Assembly: GCA_963809175.1 (NCBI GenBank)
Contig: CAWEIK010000003.1
Span: 310,001 to 374,000 of the forward strand
Source of the DNA: JACCTU01 sp963809175
Lineage (GTDB): Bacteria; Actinomycetota; Thermoleophilia; Gaiellales; Gaiellaceae
Length of the DNA: 64,000 bases
Direction of reading: 5' to 3'
Shown here: positions 21,245-29,555 of the stretch, one piece after another
Layout: each line of letters begins with the position of its first letter
How positions within the stretch are numbered: position 1 is the stretch's first letter
Made by a program: the position numbers and the translations under genes
Notes under the pieces: generated by a model
Told to the model about the DNA's origin: nothing
What the model saw: the letters and a program-made list of their open reading frames with translations, nothing else
Database searches by the model: none

Positions 21245-22152
21245 CGACCGAGCGGGACGATCAGCCGCTTGTACGCCGCGCGGCTGCGCGGCTTCGACGC
21301 GAGGTCCCAGGGCGAGCCGCGCTTGCCGCTGTAGTACGAGACGAGCTCGACGCGCCGGTGCGTCCTCACGAACTGCGCCATCTGCTCGACGAAGCTCGGC
21401 GCATCGATTCCCCACAGGCCCCACTCGGCGAACGCGTACGGCTTCGAGGGGTGTGCGCGGTAGAGCTGCTCGGCGGCGGCCCACGCTGCTTTGCCCCGGA
21501 TGTAGTAGAGGTCGTTCGCGACGACGTCGACGTAGCGGTCGCCCGGGTAGTACGCCTGCGCCGAGTTGCCGGGGAGGTCGGGCGAGCCGTAGCCCTGCGG
21601 GTTCCAGACGATCCTGACCGTCGTGAGGGCCGGCAGGTCGCGCGAGACGGGCGGCAGTTTCAGGCGCGCGAGTTGCGCGTTGACACTCGCAGCCGGGCCG
21701 CCGCGCACGAGCACGGCGATGCGCGCGAACGCCTTGCGGAAGGCAACGGTGGAGTACGCAGCGCCCTTCGAGCGACCGCTCTTCGTGTACGCGCAGTACG
21801 CGTTCCAGTGGCCGTTCATCTCCGGCATCGGCCGCACGTACGCGACACCGCCGCGGCGCGCGAGCCAGTCGTTCAGCGCGAACAGGTAGCCGTCACCGGA
21901 ACCGCGCGCGATCGCCAGCGGTGAGATCGTCGTCGGGATCATCGCGATCATCGGCGTCTCGCCGCCCGCCGGGAAGTTCTGGTCGAAGCGAGTGTTGCCC
22001 CAGCCGAAGAAGATGTGGCGGACCTGCGAGCGCTGGCCGGTCAGCTGGTCGAAGCGGTCGACTGCACCGTGGACGCCGAGCAGCGGTCGTGCGGCGGCCG
22101 CGGCGGGGAACGCCAGGCAGAAGACGGCGACGAGGGCGACGAAACGGCGCAT
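21241..22152 (-). CDS. Secreted GH26-like glycoside hydrolase
   Basis: 303 residues starting with a signal peptide (RRFVALVAVFCLAFPAAAAA, cleavage about residue 21). The body resembles glycoside hydrolase family 26 (beta-mannanase clan): GVHGAVDRF, the acid/base region YVRPMPEMNGHWNAYC (Glu) and a possible nucleophile Glu in PYAFAEWGLWG. It is exported, so it probably acts on wall or environmental polysaccharide. The family assignment rests on these motifs only; activity and substrate are unproven. Confidence 0.65.
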   Translation of the reverse strand: MRRFVALVAVFCLAFPAAAAARPLLGVHGAVDRFDQLTGQRSQVRHIFFGWGNTRFDQNFPAGGETPMIAMIPTTISPLAIARGSGDGYLFALNDWLARRGGVAYVRPMPEMNGHWNAYCAYTKSGRSKGAAYSTVAFRKAFARIAVLVRGGPAASVNAQLARLKLPPVSRDLPALTTVRIVWNPQGYGSPDLPGNSAQAYYPGDRYVDVVANDLYYIRGKAAWAAAEQLYRAHPSKPYAFAEWGLWGIDAPSFVEQMAQFVRTHRRVELVSYYSGKRGSPWDLASKPRSRAAYKRLIVPLGR

Positions 22153-22170
22153 CGCCCCAAGGTATCGGCA

Positions 22171-23026
22171 CTACAGGTAGTCGGCCACAGCCCAAAGGGA
22201 GATCGCAACGCTCGCGATTCCCACCGCGACCACCCCTGCGATGCCTGCAAGCCCTGGACGTCCGTACGCCGCGTGCGCCCGACCGAGGCGCGAGAGCGCG
22301 AGCGCGCAGAGCGCCCCGCCGACGAGCCCGCCGAGGTGTCCTCCGATCGAGATTCCGGGGATCGCGAAGGTGAAGGCCAGGTTGAGCACGATGATCGTGA
22401 GCGCGCCGCCTCCGAGCACGTAGTTGCGCTGCCGTTCGAAGACGAATGCGGCGCCGAGGATTCCGAAGAGCGCGCCCGACGCGCCGACGGTGGTCGCCTG
22501 GGGCGCGGACAGCAGCAGCGCGCCCGCCGCGCCCGAGAGGCCGGACACGAGGTAGAGGAGCGCAAAGCGCGCACGTCCGAGCGCCTCTTCGACCGGCGCC
22601 GCGATCCACCAGAGAAAGAGCATGTTCAAGCGCGAGGTGGATCACACCGGCGTGGAGGAACATCGACGTGAACAGGCGCCACCAGTCCCCGTTCGCGACG
22701 AGGATGCCGTTCAGCGCGCCGTGCAGATACGGATACCCGTAGGGCTGCGAGAGCGTGCCGCCGCTGCCGACCTGCCACAGGAAGACGAGCACGTTGATGC
22801 CGATCAGGATCTTCGTGATCAGCGCGCCTCCGCCGTCGACGCCGAAGCGACGCGCGCCCTGGACGACCTTCGCGGTGCCCGTCGGCACGCCGGCGTGCTC
22901 GGCGCACTTGATCCCCACGGGCGTGAAGACCATGCAGTCGGGGCACAGCCCGCGGCCGCAGTGGGCGCAGGAGACGCCCGTCTCGCGGTTCGGGTGGCGG
23001 TAGCAGGTGAGGGCCGTCGTCGCCAT
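22171..23026 (-). CDS. Rhomboid intramembrane protease with N-terminal zinc finger, one frameshift
   Basis: The N-terminal 45 residues form a B-box-like zinc finger (CYRHPNRETGVSCAHCGRGLCPDC, given as Cys/His spacing over residues 9-32), followed by the rhomboid fold. The first frame runs through WWRLFTSMFLHAGVIHLA. Near 22625 the reading moves to the frame starting NMLFLWWIAAPVEE, which carries the catalytic Ser in TVGASGALFG and His in GGHLGGLVGG. About six TM helices. Rhomboids cut TM segments inside the membrane; the target is unknown. Confidence 0.85.
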
Positions 23027-23045
23027 CGGCGGCTAGCGTAGCGGC

Positions 23046-23726
23046 GTGAATGTTGCCGTCGCCTTCACGCCGTCGGAGGCGGTCGCGGCCCCCGTGGGGA
23101 TCGTCGTCGACGTCCTCCGGGCGACCTCGACGATCGCCCAGGCGCTCGCGAGCGGCTGGCCGCGCGTTCTCTGTGCGCCCGGGATCGAGGAGGCGCGCGC
23201 GGTGCGCGAGCAGCTCGGCGAAGGGCTGCTCGGCGGCGAGCGCCTGGGCGTGCGCATCGACGGCTTCGACGTCGGCGCCTCGCCGCGCGAGTTCCTCGAC
23301 GGAGGCGACGTGCCGCTGATCTTCACGACGACGAACGGCACGCGCGCCGTCCTCACGGCGGCAGCCAGCTGCGAGCGCGTCTTCCTCGGGAGCCTGCTCA
23401 ACCTCGATGCGGTCGCTGCGGCGGCGCGTGAGACCGGGCAGGACGTGGCGATCGTGTGCGCGGGCTACAGCGGCGGGTTCGCGCTCGACGACGCCTACTG
23501 CGCCGGCCGCTTCCTGCAGCTGCTCGAAGGCGATCGCAACGACGCCGCGAAGGCGTCGGAGCTGATCGCGCGGTCGTTCGCCGACCCGTACGAGGGCCTG
23601 ACCGCGCGGACGTACGGGCCGCCCGGCCTCGACGAGGACATCCGCTTCTGCGCGCAGGAGAACGTCCTCGAAGTCGTCCCGCGCTTCACGCGCATGGTCG
23701 GCCCAGCGGCGGAAATCACGCTCTAG
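23046..23726 (+). CDS. comB: 2-phosphosulfolactate phosphatase family (ComB)
   Basis: 226 residues, intact frame, GTG start. Family landmarks: VVDVLRATSTIAQAL near the N-terminus, GFDVGASPREF, FTTTNGTRAV, and AGYSGGFALDDAYCAGR. In methanogens ComB removes phosphate from 2-phosphosulfolactate on the way to coenzyme M. Bacterial homologues are widespread without the rest of that pathway, and no comA or comC is visible here, so the native substrate is uncertain. Confidence 0.88.
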   Translation: MNVAVAFTPSEAVAAPVGIVVDVLRATSTIAQALASGWPRVLCAPGIEEARAVREQLGEGLLGGERLGVRIDGFDVGASPREFLDGGDVPLIFTTTNGTRAVLTAAASCERVFLGSLLNLDAVAAAARETGQDVAIVCAGYSGGFALDDAYCAGRFLQLLEGDRNDAAKASELIARSFADPYEGLTARTYGPPGLDEDIRFCAQENVLEVVPRFTRMVGPAAEITL

Positions 23727-23755
23727 CGATCAGCGAGGCACGGCTGTTAGCCCTG

Positions 23756-24562
23756 TTACGGGCCGCGCCGGAACGAGACGAGCTCTTCGCGCCCACCGCC
23801 GGCGGTGAGGGCGATCACGAGCGCAGGCCCGACTCCGCGGGCGTAGAACTTGTGCTCCAGGGCGTCGGGGTCGAGCGGGGTGAAGTCCTTCGTGAGCACC
23901 ACGTCGTCGAAGCGGCCGAAGGGGACCTCGATCGTCTCGTCGACGCCGAGCACCTCTGCCGCGTCCTCCGCCTCGCCCTCCAGGTACTCCTGGCGATAGC
24001 TCTGCCCGGCCCGCGGCTCCGCGGGCATGACGATGCCGGCTTGCGCGCCGCCGACGCCCGCCTCCCACGACCCCTCGGTGCTGACGACCTTCCCGTTCTC
24101 GTACTCCGCCGTCTGCTCGCCGAGGTACCAGACGTTGCCGTCGCCGTCCTGCGCGTACCAGTCGAAGGTGTCCTCGACCAGCGCGCCGTCCTCGGTCACG
24201 ACGTCGTGCACGACGACGGCGTCGATGCCGAGGATCTGCTTCGTGCGGTCGGTGACGGTGACGACGACGCGCTGCTCCGCGCCGTCCGCGCCCGTCTCGC
24301 GGTAGACCCACCGGCTGCCCGGGCTCATCGGCCAGTACGGGTTGTCGATCCGGTCGACGAAGTCGGCGGGGTCGAGCTCGACGGCCTCGCTGCCCTGCGG
24401 AAGCGCTTCGGCACTCTCGTCGCTGCTGCACGAGCAGGTTGTGAGAAGGAGCAGCAGTCCGAGAACCGCGCGGCCGATGACGCTCAGCCCGCTTCGAGCC
24501 GGGTCGGCGTCGGTTGTGCCATCACGTTGAAGCGTCCCGGTCCTTTCGGTCGAGGGTTCCAT
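23756..24562 (-). CDS. Putative lipoprotein of unknown function
   Basis: 268 residues from ATG 24562. A hydrophobic stretch VLGLLLLLTTCSCSSDES near residues 32-48 looks like a lipoprotein signal, with Cys residues where a lipobox would be, although the fit to the consensus is loose. The mature part is beta-rich and acidic: YWPMSPGSRWVYRETG, WYAQDGDGNVWYLGE and EVLGVDETIEVPFG. Such sequences occur in many actinobacterial exported proteins without assigned role. It is divergent from the imuB promoter region. Confidence 0.65.
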   Translation of the reverse strand: MEPSTERTGTLQRDGTTDADPARSGLSVIGRAVLGLLLLLTTCSCSSDESAEALPQGSEAVELDPADFVDRIDNPYWPMSPGSRWVYRETGADGAEQRVVVTVTDRTKQILGIDAVVVHDVVTEDGALVEDTFDWYAQDGDGNVWYLGEQTAEYENGKVVSTEGSWEAGVGGAQAGIVMPAEPRAGQSYRQEYLEGEAEDAAEVLGVDETIEVPFGRFDDVVLTKDFTPLDPDALEHKFYARGVGPALVIALTAGGGREELVSFRRGP

Positions 24563-24585
24563 CCTAGGGACGGCCTTCAGAAAGA

Positions 24586-24618
24586 CGAACGGCCCGCTGG
24601 CGAAAGACGGGCCGTTCG
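24586..24618. repeat. Perfect 11-bp inverted repeat
   Basis: CGAACGGCCCG at 24586-24596 pairs perfectly with CGGGCCGTTCG at 24608-24618 around an 11-nt loop. It lies between the lipoprotein start (24562) and the imuB promoter, in a 228-bp gap. It could be a stem in the lipoprotein mRNA leader or an operator. No T-run follows. Confidence 0.5.
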
Positions 24619-24751
24619 AGGGAAGTGGCCAGAGGTTCGAAGCTGCGGTCTCCGTCGCCCCTGGTTCCTGCGTGTGTTGACAGGAGTTTCGGCCTGCGAG
24701 ACCGCGAGACCTACCCTCAAAAGGGGGTGATTGAAAACGATATTCTCCCTC

Positions 24752-24780
24752 TTGACACCGAACGTGTGTTCGTGTAGAAC
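24752..24780 (+). promoter_or_regulatory. imuB promoter (-35 TTGACA, -10 TAGAAC)
   Basis: TTGACA (24752-24757) and TAGAAC (24775-24780) are separated by 17 bp, a near-ideal vegetative promoter. The expected transcript start near 24787 is only a few bases before the imuB ATG (24791), so the mRNA would be nearly leaderless. Confidence 0.7.
24759..24772 (+). promoter_or_regulatory. LexA (SOS) box 1
   Basis: CGAAC-GTGT-GTTCG is an exact match to the Gram-positive/actinobacterial SOS box core (CGAAC N4 GTTCG). It fills the spacer between -35 and -10, where bound LexA would block RNA polymerase. Confidence 0.85.
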
Positions 24781-24788
24781 AGACGTTC
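24777..24788 (+). promoter_or_regulatory. LexA (SOS) box 2
   Basis: GAAC-AGAC-GTTC, a second palindromic half-site pair 18 bp from the first. It overlaps the -10 and the predicted transcript start, three bases before the imuB ATG. It is slightly weaker than box 1, being AGAAC rather than CGAAC on the left. Confidence 0.65.
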
Positions 24789-24790
24789 GC

Positions 24791-25975
24791 ATGATCGCCT
24801 GCCTCGCCATCCCGGGCTTCTCCTTGCGGGCGGCGCTGCGGTCCAGGCCCTCGCTCTCGACCGCTCCGGCAGCCCTCGCGCCGCCGGCCGGCGAGGAGCC
24901 GCTCCTCGGCCCTGTGACGGCCGCGGCCGAGGCGGAGGGGGTCAAGCCCGGGATGCGGCTGGGCGAGGCGCTCGCGATGTGCCCGCGGCTCGTGCTCGTC
25001 GAGGAAGACCCCTCGGCGGCCGAGCAGGCGTGGGAGGGGGTTCTGCTCCGGCTCGAGGACTCGGGGTTCTCGGTCGAGTCGGCCGAGCCCGGGTGTGCCT
25101 ATTTCGAGACGCGCGGGGTCGAGCGGCTCTACGGGGGGCTCGAGGAGGCGCTCAAGCGGGCGCTCGCGTCCGCGGGCACCGGCTGGGACGCACGGATCGG
25201 TGCGGCCGAGCGGCGCTTCGCCGCCCTCGCCGCGGCCAACGTCGCGCGCGCAGGGCAGGCGCTCGTCGTCTCCGACGAGCAGCTGCCCGACTTCCTGGCC
25301 CCGCTGCCGCTTTCGCTGCTGCCGCTCGACGCTCGGCGCCAGCTCGAGCTCCGCGAGCTCGGAGTCAAACGATTGGGCGAGCTTGCCGGGCTCCCCAGAG
25401 CTGCCGTCGCCGAACGACTGGGGCCGGACGGCCGGCGTGCCTGGAGCCTGGCGAGAGGGGGCGCGGCGGGGCGGGTGCTGGGGCGGCGCCCGCCCGCCGA
25501 GCTCTACGAGGAGCTCGAGTTTCCGGAGGCGATCGGCAACGAGCTCACCCTGCGGCGCGCGTTCGGCGCGCTGCTCGACCGACTGCTCGAGCGAAAGGAG
25601 CGCGATGGACGGTTCGTGCGCAAGGCCGCGATTGCAGCCCGACTCGTGGGCGGAGGCTCGTGGCGGCGGACGGTCACGATGCGAGACCCGACGGCCGAGC
25701 GCGACCGCCTGCGCCACGCCCTCGGACCGAAGCTCGCGGAGCTGCCGGCGCCGATCGTCTCGCTCCGCCTCGAGCTCGTCGAGCTGAGCGATTCGCACGG
25801 AGAGCAGTTGGAGCTCATGCAGGCGGCGGGGTCGGAGCTACAGAGCAGGCTGAGCGAGGGCCTGCGTCAGGTGCGTGCGAGCACCGGCTCGGGCTCGGTC
25901 GCGTCGGTGGTCGAAGTGGCACCGTGGTCGCGGATCCCGGAAGCCCGGGCGCTGTTCGTACCTCGCGACGACTGA
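24791..25975 (+). CDS. imuB: ImuB, Y-family polymerase-like mutasome protein
   Basis: 394 residues. ImuB is the catalytically dead Y-family relative that tethers the error-prone DnaE2 to the beta clamp during SOS mutagenesis. It begins IACLAIPGFSLRAALRSRP, where active Y polymerases would carry a metal-binding Asp; the position is A/P, consistent with inactivity. Polymerase and little-finger-like regions follow (GVKPGMRLGEALAMCPRL, LRELGVKRLGELAGLP). ATG 24791 sits right after two SOS boxes. No imuA-prime gene is seen upstream; DUF6504 and dnaE2 follow. Confidence 0.9.
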   Translation: MIACLAIPGFSLRAALRSRPSLSTAPAALAPPAGEEPLLGPVTAAAEAEGVKPGMRLGEALAMCPRLVLVEEDPSAAEQAWEGVLLRLEDSGFSVESAEPGCAYFETRGVERLYGGLEEALKRALASAGTGWDARIGAAERRFAALAAANVARAGQALVVSDEQLPDFLAPLPLSLLPLDARRQLELRELGVKRLGELAGLPRAAVAERLGPDGRRAWSLARGGAAGRVLGRRPPAELYEELEFPEAIGNELTLRRAFGALLDRLLERKERDGRFVRKAAIAARLVGGGSWRRTVTMRDPTAERDRLRHALGPKLAELPAPIVSLRLELVELSDSHGEQLELMQAAGSELQSRLSEGLRQVRASTGSGSVASVVEVAPWSRIPEARALFVPRDD

Positions 25976-26202
25976 ACGAGCCGCAGTCGGCGCTCGTCGA
26001 GGCGCGATTCGACGGGACGCCGCGGCTCGTCAATCGTCTGGGGGTCGCGCTCGTCCGCGAAGAGTGGCGCGTGCTCGATCGCTGGTGGACCGAGGAGCCC
26101 GTTCAGCGGCGCTACTTCGAGCTCGTGCTCGAGTCGGGCCAGAACGTCGTGGTGTTCCGCGACGAGGAGCGGGGCGGATGGTTCAGCCAGCGCGGGGCTT
26201 AA
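25972..26202 (+). CDS. DUF6504 family protein
   Basis: About 76 residues: LNEPQSALVEARFDGTPRLV, then REEWRVLDRWWTEEPVQRRY and VVVFRDEERGGWFSQRG. The aromatic-rich pattern matches the DUF6504 family, which is regularly found beside imuB/dnaE2 in actinobacteria. No ATG, GTG or TTG lies at the domain start; a CTG at 25972 overlaps the imuB TGA as CTGA, the simplest start, and GTG codons exist upstream. It is probably part of the SOS mutasome operon; its role is not known to me. Confidence 0.75.
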   Translation: MNEPQSALVEARFDGTPRLVNRLGVALVREEWRVLDRWWTEEPVQRRYFELVLESGQNVVVFRDEERGGWFSQRGA

Positions 26203-26273
26203 CCGGCGACGGCGAAGGCGAGCGTGGTCGCGACCACCAGCAGGGTCGCCATGATCGCTACGAGCAGGGCCAT
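26199..26273 (-). CDS. Putative 24-residue hydrophobic peptide, antisense in the SOS locus
   Basis: On the minus strand an ATG at 26273 opens a 24-codon frame ending TAA. Almost every residue is hydrophobic (MALLVAIMATLLVVATTLAF is residues 1-20), i.e. a lone membrane helix. GAGGAG sits about 5 nt upstream, a good ribosome site. It lies between the DUF6504 gene and dnaE2, antisense to both, and just touches the DUF6504 stop. Small TM peptides of this size include SOS-induced toxins such as TisB; similarity in kind only, no homology claimed. Confidence 0.4.
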   Translation of the reverse strand: MALLVAIMATLLVVATTLAFAVAG

Positions 26274-26339
26274 GGGTGCTCCTCATTCGTCGGGGACATT
26301 TGTCTCCCCTTCAACGCGGGACACGCCCTTCGAGGTTCG

Positions 26340-29300
26340 GTGAAGTACGCCGAGCTCCACGCGCACTCGGCCTATTCCTTCCTGGACGGTGCCTCGCTGC
26401 CGGAGGAGCTCGCGCTGCGGGCGGCCGAGCTCGGCTACGAGGCGCTCGCGCTCACCGACCACGACGGGGTCTTCGGCTCGCTCGAGTTCGCGCACGCGGC
26501 GAAGGCGTTCGGCGTGCGCGCGATCACCGGGGCGGAGGTCACGCTCGAGGGCGGCGCTCACGTCACGCTGCTCGTCGAGGACGCGCGCGGCTACGCGAAC
26601 CTCTGCCGTCTCCTGACCTCGGCGCACGCGGGGACGAGGCCCAAGCCCGAGGATCCGCCGCTCGATCCCGCGTTGTCGGTCCAGCTCCTGCTCGAGCTGA
26701 ACGAGGGGCTCGTCTGCCTTTCCGGCTGCGCGCGGCACGGGCTCGGCGTGCGCGACCCGAACACCGCGGCTGCGGTCGCCGGAGCGTTCCGCGAACGCTT
26801 CTTCGTCGAGCTCCAGCGGCCGTACGAGCGCGGCGACGTGCGCCGGAACGCCGCGCTGCGAGATCTCGCGGAGACACTCGGCGTGCAGACGGTCGCGACC
26901 GGCGACGTGCACGCGCACCACCCGCGGCGCGCGCAGCTGCAGGACGTGCTGGTCGCGATCCGCGAGTGCACGTCGCTCGACGGCTCGGAGCCCGAGCGTC
27001 GCGGCAACCACGAGTCGGTCCTGCTCGCGCCCGACGACGTGCTCGAGCGCTTCCCCGACGACCGCGACGCCGTCGCGCGGGCCGGGGAGCTCGCCGACCG
27101 GCTGCGCTTCGACCTCACCGCCGACCTCGGCTACAGCTACCCCGACTTCGCCGACGGGGAGCCGGCGAGCGTCAAGCTCAAGCGGGTCTGCGACCATGCG
27201 TTCGAAGAGCGCTACTCGGGATTCAACGGCCACAAGCGCAGCGCGCGCGCCCGGCTCGACGAGGAGCTCGCGCTGATCGGCCGGCTCGGCCTCGACGGGT
27301 TCTTCCTGCTCCACCACGAGGTGCTCCAGCTGGCCGCCGACTGCGCGCGCGAGGTGCGCGGCGACGACGCGCCGCGTCACGTGCTGCCGCCGGGTCGCGG
27401 GCGCGGCTCGTCGGTCGGCTCGATCGTCTGCTACCTGACCGGCCTCTCGCACGTCGACCCGGTGACCGCGGGGCTCTCGCTCGGCCGCTTCCTGAACGAC
27501 GAGATGCGCGGCGTCCCCGACATCGACCTCGACTTCCCGCGCGACATCCGCGAGAAGCTGATCGTCCGCGTCACCGAGCGCTACGGCCGCGAGCACGCGG
27601 CACTCGTCGCGTCCTTCGCGACGTACCGCTCGCGCGGCGCGATCCGCGACGTCGGCAAGGCGCTCGGCCTGCCGCACGCAGAGCTCGAGCGGCTCGCGAA
27701 GATCACCGAAGGCTGGAACGCGAAGAAGGTCGCGGAGGAGCTCGCGACGCTCCCCGACGCGAAGCGGAAGCTCCTCTCGCCGCGCTGGCGCGCGTTCGTC
27801 GAGTGCTGCGCGGAGATCGCGGGCCTTCCGCGCCACATCTCGCAGCACCCGGGCGGGATGATCATCTCGTCGCGCCCGCTCGTCGAGCTCGTACCGGTGC
27901 AGCCCGCCGCGATGGTCGGCCGCCAGCTCTGCCAGTGGGACAAGGACTCGTGCTCCGACGCGGGGTTCATGAAGATCGACCTGCTCGGGCTCGGGATGCT
28001 CTCGGCGGTCGAGGAGTGCGTCAGCGAGGTCGCGCGGGTGCGCGGCGAGTCGATCGACCTCTCCAGGATCTCGCTCGACGATCGCGCCGTCTACGACGAC
28101 ATCCAGCGCGCGGACACGGTCGGCACGTTCCAGATCGAGAGCCGCGCGCAGATGCAGAGCCTCCTGCGGACGCGGCCGGAGAACCTCGACGATCTCACGG
28201 TGCAGGTCGCGCTCGTGCGCCCGGGGCCGATTCAGGGGAAGGCGGTGCACCCGTACGTCAAGAATCGAGAGCTCTTGCGCGCCGACCCGACGCACAAGCC
28301 GACCTTCGACCACCCGCTGCTCGAAGAGTCGCTCGGCGAGACCTACGGCGCGATCGTCTTCCAGGATCAGGTGCTGCACGTCGCGATGGCGCTCGCCGGC
28401 TTCAGCGTGGGGGAGGCGGAGGGCCTGCGCCGGGCGATGAGCCGCAAGCGCTCTCAGGAGGCGCTCGAGGCGTTCCGCGCGCGCTTCGTCGAGGGCGCGC
28501 TCGCCAACGGGGTCGACCGGGAGACCGCCGACCAGGTCTACGACAAGCTGACCGGCTTCTCCGGCTTCGGTTTCCCGAAGTCGCACGCCGCTGCGTTCGC
28601 GCTGCTCGCCTATCAATCGGCGTGGTTGCGCCACTACTACCCGACCGAGTTCCTCTGCTCGCTCCTGAACGCGCAGCCGATGGGCTTCTATCCGCCGTCG
28701 ACGTTGGTCCGGGATGCGCAGAGAAAAGGTGTCGAGGTGCGCTCCCCCGACGTCAACCGCTCGCGCGCGAAGTGCGCGAACGAGGACGGCGCCGTGAGGA
28801 TGGGCATCGAGTACGTCGCGCACGTCGGCGAGGACGACGCGCGCGCGCTCGTCGAGGAGCGCGAGCGCAACGGCTCGTTTCGCGACGTGCGTGAGCTTGC
28901 GCAGCGGACCGAGCTCGGCCGCGACGAGCTGGAGGCGCTCGTCCAGTCGGGCGCGTGCGACTGCCTGGGGGAGAGCCGGCGCACGCTGCTCTGGGAGCTC
29001 GGACTCGTCCCGCGCGCGCAGACCGTGCCCGGCTCCGGCGGCGAGGAGCACCAGCTTGCGCTACCGCTCGACCCGACGGTCGCGACGCCCGAGCTCGCGA
29101 AGCAGACGCGCTGGGAGCGGATGCTCGCCGACTACCGCCTGACGAGCGTCTCCGTCGGCGTCCACCCGCTCGAGCTGCTCCGCCCACACCTGCCCGACGG
29201 GACGCTCTCGTCCCGCGAGCTGCGCGAGCAGCGGCACCGCACGCGCGTCGCGGTCGCGGGCATGGCGATCGCGAGGCAGCGGCCCTCGACCGCGAAGGGG

Positions 29301-29555
29301 ATCGTGTTCATGCTGCTCGAAGACGAGTTCGGCCAGATGAACCTGATCGTGCCCCCGCAGGTGTACGACCGGCACCGGGCGATCGTGCGCGGCGAGCCGT
29401 TGATCCGCGCCGAAGGGCGCTTCGAGAAGGTCGGACGGAACCAGAACGTGCTCGTCGACCGTCTCGAGACGCTCGGCCCGCTCGCGCGGCGTGTGTCCGG
29501 GGAGCACGCCGTCAGCGACGCGCTCCCCGACGCACACCACTTCGGCCACCGCTAG
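26340..29555 (+). CDS. dnaE2: Error-prone DNA polymerase III alpha, DnaE2
   Basis: SOS-inducible C-family polymerase for translesion synthesis with ImuB. 1071 residues, frame intact. The PHP domain begins at once (YAELHAHSAYSFLDG, LALTDHDGVFG, ATGDVHAHHPRR). Catalytic palm motifs include GRGSSVGS and the metal-binding PDIDLDFPRDIR. Fingers (HISQHPGGMII, KIDLLGLGML), a helix-hairpin-helix region (GFSGFGFPKSHAAAFALLAY) and a C-terminal OB domain (VAGMAIARQRPSTAKGIVF) complete it. Length and HHISQHPGG-type fingers fit DnaE2 rather than DnaE1. GTG start, 137 bp after DUF6504. Confidence 0.94.
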   Translation: MKYAELHAHSAYSFLDGASLPEELALRAAELGYEALALTDHDGVFGSLEFAHAAKAFGVRAITGAEVTLEGGAHVTLLVEDARGYANLCRLLTSAHAGTRPKPEDPPLDPALSVQLLLELNEGLVCLSGCARHGLGVRDPNTAAAVAGAFRERFFVELQRPYERGDVRRNAALRDLAETLGVQTVATGDVHAHHPRRAQLQDVLVAIRECTSLDGSEPERRGNHESVLLAPDDVLERFPDDRDAVARAGELADRLRFDLTADLGYSYPDFADGEPASVKLKRVCDHAFEERYSGFNGHKRSARARLDEELALIGRLGLDGFFLLHHEVLQLAADCAREVRGDDAPRHVLPPGRGRGSSVGSIVCYLTGLSHVDPVTAGLSLGRFLNDEMRGVPDIDLDFPRDIREKLIVRVTERYGREHAALVASFATYRSRGAIRDVGKALGLPHAELERLAKITEGWNAKKVAEELATLPDAKRKLLSPRWRAFVECCAEIAGLPRHISQHPGGMIISSRPLVELVPVQPAAMVGRQLCQWDKDSCSDAGFMKIDLLGLGMLSAVEECVSEVARVRGESIDLSRISLDDRAVYDDIQRADTVGTFQIESRAQMQSLLRTRPENLDDLTVQVALVRPGPIQGKAVHPYVKNRELLRADPTHKPTFDHPLLEESLGETYGAIVFQDQVLHVAMALAGFSVGEAEGLRRAMSRKRSQEALEAFRARFVEGALANGVDRETADQVYDKLTGFSGFGFPKSHAAAFALLAYQSAWLRHYYPTEFLCSLLNAQPMGFYPPSTLVRDAQRKGVEVRSPDVNRSRAKCANEDGAVRMGIEYVAHVGEDDARALVEERERNGSFRDVRELAQRTELGRDELEALVQSGACDCLGESRRTLLWELGLVPRAQTVPGSGGEEHQLALPLDPTVATPELAKQTRWERMLADYRLTSVSVGVHPLELLRPHLPDGTLSSRELREQRHRTRVAVAGMAIARQRPSTAKGIVFMLLEDEFGQMNLIVPPQVYDRHRAIVRGEPLIRAEGRFEKVGRNQNVLVDRLETLGPLARRVSGEHAVSDALPDAHHFGHR

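Noticed and set aside
26283..29051. A 922-codon open frame on the minus strand opposite dnaE2
   Set aside because: Its translation is Arg/Ala/Val/Glu-rich low complexity without motifs, and it mirrors dnaE2 in a genome with GC-rich third positions. dnaE2 on the plus strand has all catalytic motifs.
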